Source: a virus. Taken from it: a stretch of 40,284 nt of DNA. Positions 28,401-37,621 of this stretch are shown in pieces; within the stretch, counting starts at the first letter, position 1; each line of letters begins with the position of its first letter. The position numbers and the translations under genes were made by a program. The stretch is taken from positions 1-40,284 of IMG/VR virus record IMGVR_UViG_3300032285_001216. One strand, 5' to 3'. The notes beneath the pieces are model-generated. The model searched no databases, was not told where the DNA came from, and worked only from the letters and a program-made list of their open reading frames with translations.

Positions 28401-30345
28401 CACAACTCACACAGATCTTATCCAGAATATTGCAGATGGCAAGCATATTACTGCAGACGTACTGCGCGAAAAGCCTATCGATCAGAGCATTACAAAGATC
28501 ATTGGCCGTGTACGCCCAGATACAACTAACATGTTTAACAAGATTATTGAAGCAGGTCACCGTAACGTCATTGGACCAATCATTGACCACATCTCGCGTG
28601 AGCCTATCTTTAACCATTACTTGTATGAAAACTATCGCGCATATAAGCCAGCCCTTGATGCTGGCCTGCTAAGCGAGGACGAGGCTCTACGCTTATCTGG
28701 GCAAGCAGCAGTAGCCAACATTATTCCGTTGGTTCACAACCCTGCACTTCGTTCGCAGATCGCTATGCTTCACCGTAACTTTGCACCGTTCTACTTTGCA
28801 CAGGAACAGGCAATGAAGCGTGCTGGTCGTTTGGTGCTTACCAACCCAGCAGCATTCCGTGACTTCCAGATGATCCAGCAGGGCATGAACAACCCAGGCT
28901 TTGTGCATACAGATGCCAGTGGACAGCAGTACATTGTGTACCCAATACTTGGACACTTTGGACAGGCTGTAGCGCGTGGCCTTGACGCTCTTGGTATCAG
29001 TCAGTATACTGGTCTTCCAGTATCCGTGACAGGTAGCACCCAGTCTCTTCTCTCTGTTTTGCCAGAGACCAAGATGCCTTCGGTTAACCCATTTGCAAAT
29101 ACTGCTGTATCTCAGTTAGCCAACCTCTTCCCTAACTTCATGGGTCTAGGTAAGGTTGCAGATCGCGTAGCAAACCTTGCAACAGGCGCATCACCATTTG
29201 ACCCAAACTCATCTGGTCACATGTCTACAAACTTCCTAGACACGATGATTCCTAACTCGTCTATCCGTGACTTCTTTAACGCTTTGGTTCCAAACCAGCG
29301 TGAGTCTATGGTTCACAACGCTATGCTTTCAGCCATTGCTGCAGCAGCAACTAGCGGACAATTGGACAAGGAACATTACGCTCAAATGACACCTGCTGAA
29401 CAGCAGGCTGTACTTGATCGTATCCAGCACAATGCTCAGACCAACCTTATGGTTAAGGGCTTGCTTGCATTCTTCCTTCCATTGTCACCTAACGTAACCA
29501 ATGATTACTACACCAAGAACCTACAGACATTCCGTTCTGAGTTCTTGCAGATGACATTGCCTAAGGCACAAGGTGGCCTAGGAATGACTCTACCAGAAGC
29601 AACTGCAAAGTTCATGGAAGAGCACGGCAAGGAAGGCCTTGACGCCTCATCCTATACTGTATCTCGTACTGTCTCAGGCAGTGGCGGGTCATCTATGCCT
29701 TTGTCAGATTCTGTCCTTGGATGGTTAGCATCGCATAAAGACTTGCTACAGTCGCACCCATATGCTTCTGCATATCTAGTGCCTCAGACTGCTGCTACTG
29801 CAGATGCTCTTAAAGTAGAGAAGACATTGCTTGCAATGCACCTACGTGAGACAAGAACTCCACAGGACTTCCTTAGCGCTGTCTATGTCACCAAGGGATG
29901 GGCTGAACTACAGCCTTCATTGCTTGACTATCAGGCTCAACTTGCTGCAGCCCAAAAGGCTGGCAATCGTATTGAGATAGCAAACCTCCACGCACAGTGG
30001 AAGCAGTTTACTACTACCTACGGTGCAAGCAATCCAATTTGGTATGCTGACTATCAGAATCCTACCAAGGCTACGCATGCTCAGTATGCCCTTAGCCAAC
30101 TCAAAGATCTTAGCGCCAAGGGTCAACTAGGAAACTCTAACGTAGTACCTGGCATCAAGGAACTTCTTGCTTCGTATGAAGACTACCATGCTCAGTTGGC
30201 AGCCAACATGTATGACAATAACCAGCGTCGTACACCAGGCTATGCTCAGGTTGTTACTCAATGGAATGACTACCTTAATGCTTTGGCATTGAAGAGTCCG
30301 GAACTTGCAAACGTAATTAGTGGCGTATTTAAGAGAGTGGTATAA
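25483..30345 (+). CDS. Giant internal virion / DNA-ejection-like protein
   Basis: At 1620 residues this is by far the largest protein. It is mainly helical with a Gly/Ala-rich hydrophobic stretch near residues 143-172 (LATAGVVAGGVLGSAIGPEG) that could insert in a membrane. I see no transglycosylase, protease or polymerase motif. In podoviruses proteins of this size (T7 gp16-like) travel in the head and form a conduit during DNA ejection; the lack of a tape-measure setting and the three following helical proteins support that. It starts three bases after the preceding stop and overlaps the next gene by one base. Confidence 0.65.
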   Translation: MATANQLPPQPGVQPPAQAAVNTANNIVEQHPWMATQAPEITSDLISGNADPATVDALDHTSRANAVGNAIVQHQNLYNTHSIWADALGGVANLATNVIHGIGHIVPGFSTVASWANKPLQEMQKDFKFIGAIYKDRGLGEGLLATAGVVAGGVLGSAIGPEGTAFGATLGADLAGMTERQVLGRVIPDWKKPFTQSSDPTFIMNPGQVVADVLSKVPGLKSLSDTQHGWGQTVSGLTDMGFDFTVDPVVGVGKLASALKRGEFLKGVATADGKQVGVVVNSKLANVSDAFTNFIFKNSGVQYSSEGVQMVLEQGKGIANAGLLGKLGNTFNPFTATARNFYRAAQTIADETNPVAIQALFPGSDFSFSVAKKLAKANTPEKVASVIGDSLYLREMNSKGDLAGMANRLVLPTQTLARSWYGKGIDNLLQKAGDPTLDQTKNLIVPKKVAVKDENGNFLDVNGGITKDTGAEQAYMRMPGGLYSKEADGTYSAWNALAGKVRTFTGYRALNLNRTLMEQSAKVLDIDSPDLGVTIYNMARYAMGRDAALEAAANVMKYAKTNDAAFNTAYGNLVKEVAKAAGVSEDANVVRNVMSQAQRAHVAGHNELKAYGQTVGGNVTPATEMVDKIDSKGNVIPQDPAMVALHEKQIGGAGIIDFKQLRQAVKEANAYNRIYSKADDFFTWYTERAFAPLTLFTTGFGIRVAAGEAMHEVMRNGLGNYLKNIVAANARRYDKDLMTSPDMVAAVIKHRANAVADGATAEDLKALSEGGKGIVKENEMTKYLSDKEGLWDKLGLPRPIGYVSRKMAPYVAADKLDVINRYQQMSGVILPSSMTATHLAKLSTAAEDEVNTLAQLMRKPVKAGQDPLALFDYTHPQYHGHWAVNLNNWADSVFGKDIAADYMRLNQNSRFAKMSMDAKWLKVQQLHEQRLIDMPKRYEDLKNRMIGLNSGKPASFAANQVQSVRGLVEGADGTTHTDLIQNIADGKHITADVLREKPIDQSITKIIGRVRPDTTNMFNKIIEAGHRNVIGPIIDHISREPIFNHYLYENYRAYKPALDAGLLSEDEALRLSGQAAVANIIPLVHNPALRSQIAMLHRNFAPFYFAQEQAMKRAGRLVLTNPAAFRDFQMIQQGMNNPGFVHTDASGQQYIVYPILGHFGQAVARGLDALGISQYTGLPVSVTGSTQSLLSVLPETKMPSVNPFANTAVSQLANLFPNFMGLGKVADRVANLATGASPFDPNSSGHMSTNFLDTMIPNSSIRDFFNALVPNQRESMVHNAMLSAIAAAATSGQLDKEHYAQMTPAEQQAVLDRIQHNAQTNLMVKGLLAFFLPLSPNVTNDYYTKNLQTFRSEFLQMTLPKAQGGLGMTLPEATAKFMEEHGKEGLDASSYTVSRTVSGSGGSSMPLSDSVLGWLASHKDLLQSHPYASAYLVPQTAATADALKVEKTLLAMHLRETRTPQDFLSAVYVTKGWAELQPSLLDYQAQLAAAQKAGNRIEIANLHAQWKQFTTTYGASNPIWYADYQNPTKATHAQYALSQLKDLSAKGQLGNSNVVPGIKELLASYEDYHAQLAANMYDNNQRRTPGYAQVVTQWNDYLNALALKSPELANVISGVFKRVV

Positions 30346-30821
30346 TGGGCAAGACATCTACTGGTTTGGCAGCCACTAACACCCCTTCTGGAACATCTGC
30401 TTTTGCTCAACAGCAACAAAGCGGCGGTCAGATGCAGGCTATCTTCCAGCCTAAAACTGTAACAATTACAGACCTTCAGCAATCGTCACAACCAGACATT
30501 GTTGCTTCGCTTAATGGCGTTATGCAGTCTTTGTTTGGTCGCCTTGCTACTAGCGAAGAGATTTCTAAATACGGCGCAGAATTGCTTGCAGCCCAAAGGG
30601 CTAACCCTACACAGGGTACTCAGAACCTTGTCTACGACGAAAAGACTGGCAAACCTTTGTCTGGTTCCAACACCATGACTAGCACAAGCATTAACCCAGA
30701 TGCTTTCTTTGCTAGCATTTTGCAAGGAACAGCAGAAGCCAGCAAGTACCGCATTATGGGAACTTACATGGATGCCCTAAAGAACCTTGCAGATTCATCG
30801 AAGGGATCATTCAATGGCTAA
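30345..30821 (+). CDS. Probable internal virion protein
   Basis: A 158-residue protein with a disordered start (MGKTSTGLAATNTPSGTSAF) and a helical body (SLNGVMQSLFGRLATSEEIS, ILQGTAEASKYRIMGTYMDA). It begins in a TAATG overlap with the giant gene and ends overlapping the next by eight bases. The LFGRLATSEEISKY motif looks related to the helical repeats in the two following proteins. A minor ejection component by context. Confidence 0.6.
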   Translation: MGKTSTGLAATNTPSGTSAFAQQQQSGGQMQAIFQPKTVTITDLQQSSQPDIVASLNGVMQSLFGRLATSEEISKYGAELLAAQRANPTQGTQNLVYDEKTGKPLSGSNTMTSTSINPDAFFASILQGTAEASKYRIMGTYMDALKNLADSSKGSFNG

Positions 30822-32523
30822 TGATACAACTGCTTTAGATGCCTTCCTGTCCCAAATGGGAGCGCTTGCGGTTCAGCCAAAAGCAGAGTCAACAAAGAAG
30901 GCTCCAGCCTCTGACGTTAATAGCCCAGAGAATCAAGGCACACGAGCACAACTTGCCAAGGCTTACACACAGGCAGAAGAAGCCGCTACAACTTTTAAGA
31001 CTGCTATTGCCAAGTATCAAGCAGGCACTCTTTCAAAAGAAGGCCTTGCGGAAGTATTCAAGAACTACACAAGTGCGCAAGATGAACTTTACAAAATGGA
31101 TGCCCCTGGCTCATCTGCAATCCAAGCCAAGTACTTTGGATCAGCAGCGAGCGCAGGACAGCCAGAACTTCGTTACGATGCCAATGGCAACAGCCTTGTT
31201 CCTGGAACAGCAGCCTATGACAAAGGTCTTACAAAAGACGCTCAGGGTAACATTGGTGGCGTAGCCCCTACTGTAGTATTTGGCGCAGATGGCAAGCCAG
31301 TTAAAGACGCTCAAGGCAACATTGTAACAGGCATGAACGCTCCTGGCCCAGGCCAAACAGCAGCAGGCGCCAAGACATCAGGAGCAAAGACCACTGGTGG
31401 ATCAACTGGCGGTTCTGCTGGTGGTGCAGACACTTCTTTGACTGGTGGATTTGTGCCAGTTCCAAAGGGTCAAACATTTGCTGATGCAGTAAAGAAAACT
31501 CCTTTTGGTGTGCAGGGTCCGCAATCAATTGAAAGTTGGGCTACTCAGTACGGTGGCATTGGCGCGTTTGCGCTTACTATGCCATGGATGAAAAACCTTC
31601 TTACCCAAGCGGCAACCAATGGTTGGACTGCCACAAAATTTACAAATGAAGTTAAAAATTACGTTGATCCTACTAGTGGTCAAAAACCATGGGATCAACT
31701 TTCTGCTTCATACCGTGACTCAAGTCTTGCCTACTATGACAACAAACAAGCATGGGCTCAGCAGTATAACGATAAGTTAAAGATCTTAAAGGATTCTGCC
31801 GTTCGTCAAGGTGAAGATCCAAGCGTATTTGGTGACTACATTCCAATGAGTGCCGATGGCAAAACCATCGACTCTAAGGCTATCGATGCCGCATATGCTG
31901 ACCAGCATAGCGGAATGAACACCTTCTTTAATTCTTATTACAACAATACTCCAGATCAAGGTACTGTTGACAGATATGTTTCTGCTCATACAACACTAGC
32001 AAAGACAGATAATAATATCTATGCTGGTGTCATCGGTCAGAACATTGACACACTTAAGCAATACGCAAGCGACATGGGTATTAGTTCTATGTACCTCCCA
32101 GCAACTCAGGGCGGTTCTGGGGACTGGTACGCTAACACTGCAAAGTTGATCCAAGATGGAACGAAGACTTTAGAGCAGGCTCAGAACGAATTGCAACAGA
32201 CCGCTATGGCTACATATAAGCCATTTGCAAACCGTATTAAGGAAGGCATGTCTGTCAAGGCTTTGGCTAGCCCATACCTTAACGCAGCAGCAAACCTTCT
32301 CGAGGTCAGCCCAGACACTATTGACTTGGGTGCTTCAACTGGATTGGGTTATGATATTACCAAGCACCTACAAGGTGATGGCAATACCTCTACCCCACTA
32401 GATCAATTCATAACATCTATTAAACAGCGCCCAGAATGGTTGCAGACAACCAATGCTCGTAACAGCCTTATGGATACGGCGACTACGTTCTTGCGCAACA
32501 TGGGAATGGTAACAGGTGGATAA
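30814..32523 (+). CDS. Probable internal virion protein
   Basis: A 569-residue protein. ATG 30814 with AAGGGA upstream is chosen over the in-frame TTG 30787. An N-terminal helical part is followed by a Gly/Thr/Ala linker (residues about 175-210) and a long helical domain (WMKNLLTQAATNGWTATKF; SYRDSSLAYYDNKQAWAQQY). No enzyme motif seen. It is coupled to neighbours by short overlaps and probably co-assembles with the 1620-residue protein. Confidence 0.6.
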   Translation: MANDTTALDAFLSQMGALAVQPKAESTKKAPASDVNSPENQGTRAQLAKAYTQAEEAATTFKTAIAKYQAGTLSKEGLAEVFKNYTSAQDELYKMDAPGSSAIQAKYFGSAASAGQPELRYDANGNSLVPGTAAYDKGLTKDAQGNIGGVAPTVVFGADGKPVKDAQGNIVTGMNAPGPGQTAAGAKTSGAKTTGGSTGGSAGGADTSLTGGFVPVPKGQTFADAVKKTPFGVQGPQSIESWATQYGGIGAFALTMPWMKNLLTQAATNGWTATKFTNEVKNYVDPTSGQKPWDQLSASYRDSSLAYYDNKQAWAQQYNDKLKILKDSAVRQGEDPSVFGDYIPMSADGKTIDSKAIDAAYADQHSGMNTFFNSYYNNTPDQGTVDRYVSAHTTLAKTDNNIYAGVIGQNIDTLKQYASDMGISSMYLPATQGGSGDWYANTAKLIQDGTKTLEQAQNELQQTAMATYKPFANRIKEGMSVKALASPYLNAAANLLEVSPDTIDLGASTGLGYDITKHLQGDGNTSTPLDQFITSIKQRPEWLQTTNARNSLMDTATTFLRNMGMVTGG

Positions 32524-33860
32524 TGGCTAGAATAAGTGCAGACGAAATTGACGGTGGTCAAATTGCAACTCCTTTATTTGCGGATACAGATTATGGTAAT
32601 CGTGGATTAACAGATAATTCTGCTGCTGGTTCATTTATGAATACCGCTGGATACAATGCTGGGCAGGCGCCTATAGTACCTCCTGCTCCCGCGGCACCAG
32701 CAGCACCAGCGGGATCGACAGGATCATCAGTGCCACTAGGTTCTACGGGTAAAACTTGGACTGCTTCTGATGGAACAGTATTTACAGATCAGGGAGCATT
32801 CGCTACCTACGCCGCAGGTTTGGCGACAGCCAATGCTGCAGCAGCAACGGCAGCAGCAACAACAGCAGCAGCCAATACTGCAGCAGCAACAGCCAAGGCA
32901 GCAGCCGATGCGCAAGCGGCACTTGACGCTGCTAACAAATCAATTAATCAACAGAATGCTAAACAACTTTTAGACTCTACCCTTTCAGGTTATGGTCTTC
33001 AGAATGCCTCAACTGGTACAGCAATTAGCGATGCTATTCTTGGCCTAGTTCAAAAGAACTACGATGCTCCAACCATTCAGGCCTTGATTGAAGACCCAGC
33101 ATCTGCTAAGTCATCTGACCCAAGCGTTGCCGCATTGGCAAAAGCATGGGATGCTCGCTTTGCTGGCAACTACGGACCTAATGGCCGTATCGCTCAGGGC
33201 TTGTCTCCTTTGTCCCCTAGCGAGTACATTGCTACAGAGAACTCTTACAATAATATCATTCAGGCTTCTGGATTGCCTAAAGGTTTCTATGACAACTCGC
33301 AACACTTTGCCAGCCTTATCGCTGGAGGTGTTGCTCCAACAGAGTTGCAGGATCGCATTAACACGGCTTCAAAATCTATTCTTAATCAAGATCCTTTCTA
33401 CACCAGTACACTTCAACAATACTACGGCTTAACACCTGGTGACATGATTGCTCATGCCCTTGATCCTAATGTAGCCCTTCCATTGCTACAGCGCGCTACA
33501 GCCACTGCCACATTTGGTGCAGCAGGTGCTCGTCAGAACGTTAATGTAGATCAGGCTACTGCAGCACAATATGCAGCACTTGGCATTACACAAGGACAGG
33601 CTGAACAAGGATTCCAATCAGTTGCCCAAGCACTGCCTACCGAGCAGAAGTTAGCAGCCATCTACGGTGGCGACAAGACTCAGTTTGGTTCAGCAGGACA
33701 GCAACAGGCTAACCTCACCGCAGCAACATTTGGCGGAGCAGGTGGAGCCCAGGCTGAAGCCCAATTAAAGAAACTTCAACAGCAAGAAGTAAACGCCTTT
33801 TCAGGCTCATCTGGAGTGGATAAGAATTCACTCTTTGGTTCCACCTCAGGAACCTTCTAA
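32523..33860 (+). CDS. Ala-rich probable internal virion protein
   Basis: A 445-residue protein with a Pro/Ala segment (residues about 50-65), a long Ala-rich helix (about 95-145; NAAAATAAATTAAANTAAAT) and a helical C-terminal half resembling the previous protein in style (SEYIATENSYNNIIQASGLP, DPFYTSTLQQYYGLTPGDMI). It closes the block between portal and scaffold. Role assigned by position. Confidence 0.6.
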   Translation: MARISADEIDGGQIATPLFADTDYGNRGLTDNSAAGSFMNTAGYNAGQAPIVPPAPAAPAAPAGSTGSSVPLGSTGKTWTASDGTVFTDQGAFATYAAGLATANAAAATAAATTAAANTAAATAKAAADAQAALDAANKSINQQNAKQLLDSTLSGYGLQNASTGTAISDAILGLVQKNYDAPTIQALIEDPASAKSSDPSVAALAKAWDARFAGNYGPNGRIAQGLSPLSPSEYIATENSYNNIIQASGLPKGFYDNSQHFASLIAGGVAPTELQDRINTASKSILNQDPFYTSTLQQYYGLTPGDMIAHALDPNVALPLLQRATATATFGAAGARQNVNVDQATAAQYAALGITQGQAEQGFQSVAQALPTEQKLAAIYGGDKTQFGSAGQQQANLTAATFGGAGGAQAEAQLKKLQQQEVNAFSGSSGVDKNSLFGSTSGTF

Positions 33861-33980
33861 TAGACTTGCCCGACCGACCAGCATCGGCGCTACGTACTTA
33901 GACTGGTAGTAGGAGCCATCAACTTTCTCCCCTGACTGTTGGTGTGGCCTGCGTTAACTTATAGAAAAGGGAGTGCCTAA

Positions 33981-34481
33981 ATGGCGAACCAATACGACTA
34001 CGACGAAGACGACGAAGACACAACTACTGCGCAGGAACAACAGATCCCAGCAGGACTTCGTAAGGCGCTCAAGCGTCTTGAAAAAGAGAACCAGGAACTA
34101 AGAGAAGCCAACGCGTTGCGCGACTCTATGCTCCGTGAGCGTACCGTCAAGGACGTGCTGGACTCAAAGGGTGTGCCTAGCAAAATCGCTAAGTTCATTC
34201 CTAGCGATGTTTCAACACCCGAGCAGGTTAATTCGTGGCTTACTGAGAATGCCGATGTATTCGGTTTTCAGACCACGCAAGAGCCTGACGCAGTAGACGA
34301 AAAGAGGCAAGAAGCAGCATCCCAGTTCCAGCGTATTAACAACGCTACTGAGACTGCTATCCCAGCAACAAACGTTGCAGACCTGACAGCGCGTATCAAT
34401 AATCCTAACCTTACAAAGGCGGACTTGGACGCGATTACAGGTGTCAACGGTTACACTGGCTCTGGACGTCGAGCATTTTAA
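33981..34481 (+). CDS. Capsid scaffolding protein
   Basis: A 166-residue protein: very acidic start (DYDEDDEDTTTAQEQQ), a strong coiled coil (LKRLEKENQELREANALRDS) and a C-terminal helical region. The place right before the capsid gene and this composition are typical of scaffolds that guide procapsid assembly and are then lost. AAAAGGGAG precedes the ATG. The 120-base gap upstream shows no clear promoter. Confidence 0.85.
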   Translation: MANQYDYDEDDEDTTTAQEQQIPAGLRKALKRLEKENQELREANALRDSMLRERTVKDVLDSKGVPSKIAKFIPSDVSTPEQVNSWLTENADVFGFQTTQEPDAVDEKRQEAASQFQRINNATETAIPATNVADLTARINNPNLTKADLDAITGVNGYTGSGRRAF

Positions 34482-34516
34482 TTAATCCACTAACCCTTCG
34501 AAAGGGGTAACGCACT

Positions 34517-35563
34517 ATGGCTAACGCCTATAACAGTACGGGATCCGCAGTTGGTACCTCAGTTGTACAAACCGCGTATGACCGCTACATTGAACTTGCA
34601 CTTCGTGCTGTGCCTATGGTCCGCGACCTTGCGGATAAGAAGCCAGTACAGCAGGCTATGCCTGGTTCATCTATCGTCTTCAACATCTACTCAGATATGG
34701 CGCCAGTTACAACTGCGCTCTCTGAGACAACAGATCCAGACGCTATTGCACTAGGTTCAACAACACCTATTACTGTAACACTTAACGAATACGGTAACGC
34801 TTCACTCGTTACTCGTAAACTCGAGTTGTTCTCATTCTCAGATATCGACCCAGCACTTGTTGACATCATCTCATATAACATGCTCGATTCTCTCGATGCA
34901 GTTGCTCTCCAGGAGCTTGTCGGTGGCCCACAGGCTGTTGCAGAAGTCAACGGAAACCTCGTATCAACCTTCGATGGTTCATACACAGCAGGTGTCACAC
35001 AGGGTAAGGTTCTTTCAACAGATACCATCAAGTCTCGTGACATCCGTTTTGCAGTTGCTAAACTCCGTGCTAACAAGGTAGTCCCACGTCAGGGAGATTA
35101 CTACTACGTTGGTATCCACCCAGAAGTTTCACACGATCTCCGTGCTGAGACTGGTTCAGGCGGATGGCGTGATGACCACAAGTACTCAGAGACAGGTTCT
35201 TCTGAGTTCTGGCCAGGCACAATCGGAACATACGAAGGCGCAATGTTCGTTGAGTCTCCACGTATGTTCAACACAGCAGACGGTGCAATCGGAACAGCCG
35301 CTAACACATCATACTCAGGTACATTTGGAACAACCTCATATACCAACGGTACTGGTGGAACACGCGTCTTCCGTACAATCGTCGCTGGAAAGCAAGCACT
35401 TGCTGAAGCGGTTGCTGAAGAGCCACATGTGGTCTTCGGTCCAATTGTTGACAAGTTGCTCCGTTTCCGTCCAATTGGATGGTACGGCGTACTTGGCTTC
35501 AAGCGCTACCGTGATCCTGCATTGATCCGTATCGAATCAACATCTTCGATTCACTCTGCTTAA
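34517..35563 (+). CDS. Major capsid protein, N4-gp56-like
   Basis: A 348-residue HK97-fold capsid protein. It follows the N4-gp56 family layout: YDRYIELALRAVPMVRDLAD, PGSSIVFNIYSDMAPVTTAL, then TLNEYGNASLVTRKLELFSF with DIDPALVDII and a long spine helix (NMLDSLDAVALQELVGG). Strong codon use and the good AAAGGGG ribosome site suit a highly made protein. It is followed by a stable hairpin, allowing capsid mRNA to be made in excess. Confidence 0.88.
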   Translation: MANAYNSTGSAVGTSVVQTAYDRYIELALRAVPMVRDLADKKPVQQAMPGSSIVFNIYSDMAPVTTALSETTDPDAIALGSTTPITVTLNEYGNASLVTRKLELFSFSDIDPALVDIISYNMLDSLDAVALQELVGGPQAVAEVNGNLVSTFDGSYTAGVTQGKVLSTDTIKSRDIRFAVAKLRANKVVPRQGDYYYVGIHPEVSHDLRAETGSGGWRDDHKYSETGSSEFWPGTIGTYEGAMFVESPRMFNTADGAIGTAANTSYSGTFGTTSYTNGTGGTRVFRTIVAGKQALAEAVAEEPHVVFGPIVDKLLRFRPIGWYGVLGFKRYRDPALIRIESTSSIHSA

Positions 35564-35583
35564 TTAATTAAGTAGTCGAGTGG

Positions 35584-35602
35584 CTCCCCCTTCGGGGGGA
35601 GT
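35584..35602 (+). terminator. Stable hairpin after the capsid gene (partial terminator)
   Basis: CTCCCCC, a TTC(G) loop and GGGGGAG. The tail TCTACTCTTAAC is only moderately T-rich, so readthrough or mRNA stabilisation is likely. Confidence 0.65.
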
Positions 35603-35624
35603 CTACTCTTAACAAAGGAGCGAC

Positions 35625-35888
35625 ATGGCTAATTACATTTTTACACCACCAACCACAGATGAGACACCTGCTGGCTTTGGCGCACTTATGTGGCGTTATC
35701 GCATTGCTCGTGCCGATACACTCTTGATGACTAATGGTGTAGTAACACGCAATCGTACCTATGAAGTATCAGAAGTAACAGCAGCAGAGCACGCCTACAT
35801 TGGCGGACACGTTTATACCATTACCCAAAAGGAGCGCGACCAGTTGGTTGCTGCGGGATATGGTGCAACAATTACACCGATGCCATGA
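35625..35888 (+). CDS. Small hypothetical structural-region protein
   Basis: An 87-residue beta-containing protein: MANYIFTPPTTDETPAGFGA, FGALMWRYRIARADTLLMTN, then YTITQKERDQLVAAGYG. It looks like a small actinophage family found after the capsid gene; function unknown, perhaps a capsid accessory. AAAGGAG precedes the ATG. Confidence 0.6.
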   Translation: MANYIFTPPTTDETPAGFGALMWRYRIARADTLLMTNGVVTRNRTYEVSEVTAAEHAYIGGHVYTITQKERDQLVAAGYGATITPMP

Positions 35889-35974
35889 CAGAAGAAACAC
35901 CAGATGAACTAATACGCAAGCGAGTCATTTTGATGGAAATGGACTTACTGAATGAAGAAGCAGCCCCAGAATAG
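35885..35974 (+). CDS. Tiny acidic ORF coupled to both neighbours
   Basis: A 29-residue helical ORF (MTEETPDELIRKRVILMEMD) that begins in an ATGA overlap with the preceding stop and overlaps the glycosyltransferase start by 23 bases. It may be a real micro-protein or a leader keeping ribosomes on the message. Confidence 0.45.
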   Translation: MTEETPDELIRKRVILMEMDLLNEEAAPE

Positions 35975-37037
35975 AATAAAAATAGCAACCTATGCAATCT
36001 GTAAAAACGAAGCAAAGCATGTCAAGCGGTGGCTTGAAGCCACAAAAGAATCAGATTACAGAATCATCCTTGATACAGGCTCCACGGATAATACCTTGGA
36101 ACTCCTACATCAGGCGGACAATCTCATTGTCGGGACAACCATTGTATCACCTTGGCGGTTCGACACAGCAAGAAACCAAGCGCTAGCCCTAGTACCAGAA
36201 GACGTAGATGTGTGTCTTATCCTGGATATGGATGAAGTGCCAGAAAAGAATTTTTACCGCAAGGTGCAGAACCAGTGGGTGCGCGGAGCGGACAGAGGCT
36301 GGGTATCTTTGGATACTGGCTTCGCATGGAAAGTAGATCGGCTACATAGCCGTCATGGATGGACCTGGAAGTGGCCATGCCATGAGGCACTAGTTCGAAC
36401 CGATGGCAATGAAGAGTTTACCTACTGCGACACGACCACGGTCATCAAGCACCAGCCCGATACTACCAAGTCTCGTGGCCAGTATGAGACCATGCTTGAG
36501 GATGCAGTCAAGGAGATGCCAGAGGATCCACGCATGTGGACATACCTTTGTCGAGAGTATTACTTCCACGAGAAGTGGGACAAGGTTCTATGGAGTGCTC
36601 AAAAGACGCTCAAACTGGACGGCATGGACCACGAACTAGCGGCTGTATGCCGTTGGGCGGGGGACGCCGCAAGAGCCCTTAATCAGCCTTCTGAGGTCTG
36701 GTTTACCATGGGTGTGCGTCTTTGCCCTAATGAGGGAGAATCGTGGCTAGGAATGGCCTCTGACGCCCTTAGAAGGGGTGCTTGGCAGCAGGCACTGGAC
36801 GCCGCTATCAAATGCTTTGAACTTCCACGGGTTATCCACTATCTCCACGAGCCTAGTGCCTGGAACTGGAAAGCCTATGACATTGCAGCCCAGGCTGCTT
36901 TCAAACTTGGGGAACTAGATGCGGCTATCGCATTTGCTCAAGAAGCCCACAAGGGCAAAGGTCCCGAGACCGCTAGAATTAAACGCAACATTGAGATGAT
37001 GATGGGAATCAAAAATGGCATGCGATCACGTACATAA
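35952..37037 (+). CDS. Family-2 glycosyltransferase with helical-repeat tail
   Basis: A 361-residue protein. Residues 8-190 form a GT-A fold: YAICKNEAKHVKRWL, LDTGSTDNTLELL and the metal/sugar-nucleotide motif LILDMDEVPE (89-98). Residues about 190-350 are TPR-like helical pairs (TYLCREYYFHEKWDKVLWSA; MASDALRRGAWQQALDAAIK). Such enzymes in freshwater and marine phages are thought to glycosylate virion proteins or host surface polymers. It lies inside the late cluster right after the capsid gene, favouring a virion target. Confidence 0.85.
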   Translation: MKKQPQNRIKIATYAICKNEAKHVKRWLEATKESDYRIILDTGSTDNTLELLHQADNLIVGTTIVSPWRFDTARNQALALVPEDVDVCLILDMDEVPEKNFYRKVQNQWVRGADRGWVSLDTGFAWKVDRLHSRHGWTWKWPCHEALVRTDGNEEFTYCDTTTVIKHQPDTTKSRGQYETMLEDAVKEMPEDPRMWTYLCREYYFHEKWDKVLWSAQKTLKLDGMDHELAAVCRWAGDAARALNQPSEVWFTMGVRLCPNEGESWLGMASDALRRGAWQQALDAAIKCFELPRVIHYLHEPSAWNWKAYDIAAQAAFKLGELDAAIAFAQEAHKGKGPETARIKRNIEMMMGIKNGMRSRT

Positions 37038-37446
37038 AGTTTCTGAGTGGGGTATAGACCGTGAGAACGGATTTGCTACTATCGTTGTGGAATATGGTTG
37101 CACCAAGTGCGATCAAGTTTGGGACCACCTTCCCCGATATGACGAAGAAGAATCAACCCACGATCACGAAGAATTCGTCTGGGGTTGTTTTGCTTGTAAA
37201 ATAGCAACGCTTCAGATGAACACTGGTGATGCTGGCAGAGCAGATTCAATGCCTCAGAAGAAGTGGGATAAAGAACTTGCCGACTACAAGAAAGCCAGAG
37301 AGCAAGGCATTCAACCAGAGGGAACATCAGCCAAGGCAATCCAAGCAGCAGTTGCTGCTAGCGATACCCTCGGCACTGCATTTAACGCGGATACTATGGG
37401 ATCTGCCAAGAAAGTCACAAAAGCCAAAAAGAAAATAGGAGCATAA
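37015..37446 (+). CDS. Zinc-ribbon hypothetical protein
   Basis: A 143-residue protein with two CxxC pairs (YGCTKCDQVW; WGCFACKIAT) plus nearby His-rich segments, then a helical, Lys-rich tail (AKKVTKAKKKIGA). It overlaps the glycosyltransferase by 23 bases. The pattern recurs in phage late regions; no function known. Confidence 0.65.
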   Translation: MACDHVHKVSEWGIDRENGFATIVVEYGCTKCDQVWDHLPRYDEEESTHDHEEFVWGCFACKIATLQMNTGDAGRADSMPQKKWDKELADYKKAREQGIQPEGTSAKAIQAAVAASDTLGTAFNADTMGSAKKVTKAKKKIGA

Positions 37447-37447
37447 G

Positions 37448-37621
37448 ATGGCAATGTCAGACAAGAAGCAAGACGCTAAGGCAACTAAAAATTTGAGCCC
37501 AGCACAGAAGGCAGCCTTTAAGAAGGCTGACACCAAGATGGACGCTAAGAAGCCATCAGCAAAGGCTGACGCTAAGATGGACAAAGCACTTGTTGCCAAG
37601 ATCAAAGCAGGCAAGAAGTGA
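37448..37621 (+). CDS. Lys/Ala-rich small protein
   Basis: A 57-residue protein with internal repeats of the type KADAKMD (ADTKMDAKKPSAKADAKMDK). Very basic; ATG 37448 follows the preceding stop by one base. Possibly a DNA-condensing virion protein, by charge only. Confidence 0.6.
   Translation: MAMSDKKQDAKATKNLSPAQKAAFKKADTKMDAKKPSAKADAKMDKALVAKIKAGKK

Noticed and set aside
27976-28617. Leftward 213-codon open frame inside the giant gene
   Set aside because: Antisense to a well-supported gene with overlapping good starts and stops; composition is not protein-like and there is no promoter or ribosome site.
32870-32960. Gln-rich frame and CAG-type repeats near 32.8 kb
   Set aside because: This is the Ala-rich helix of the 445-residue protein read in another frame, not a separate repeat element.
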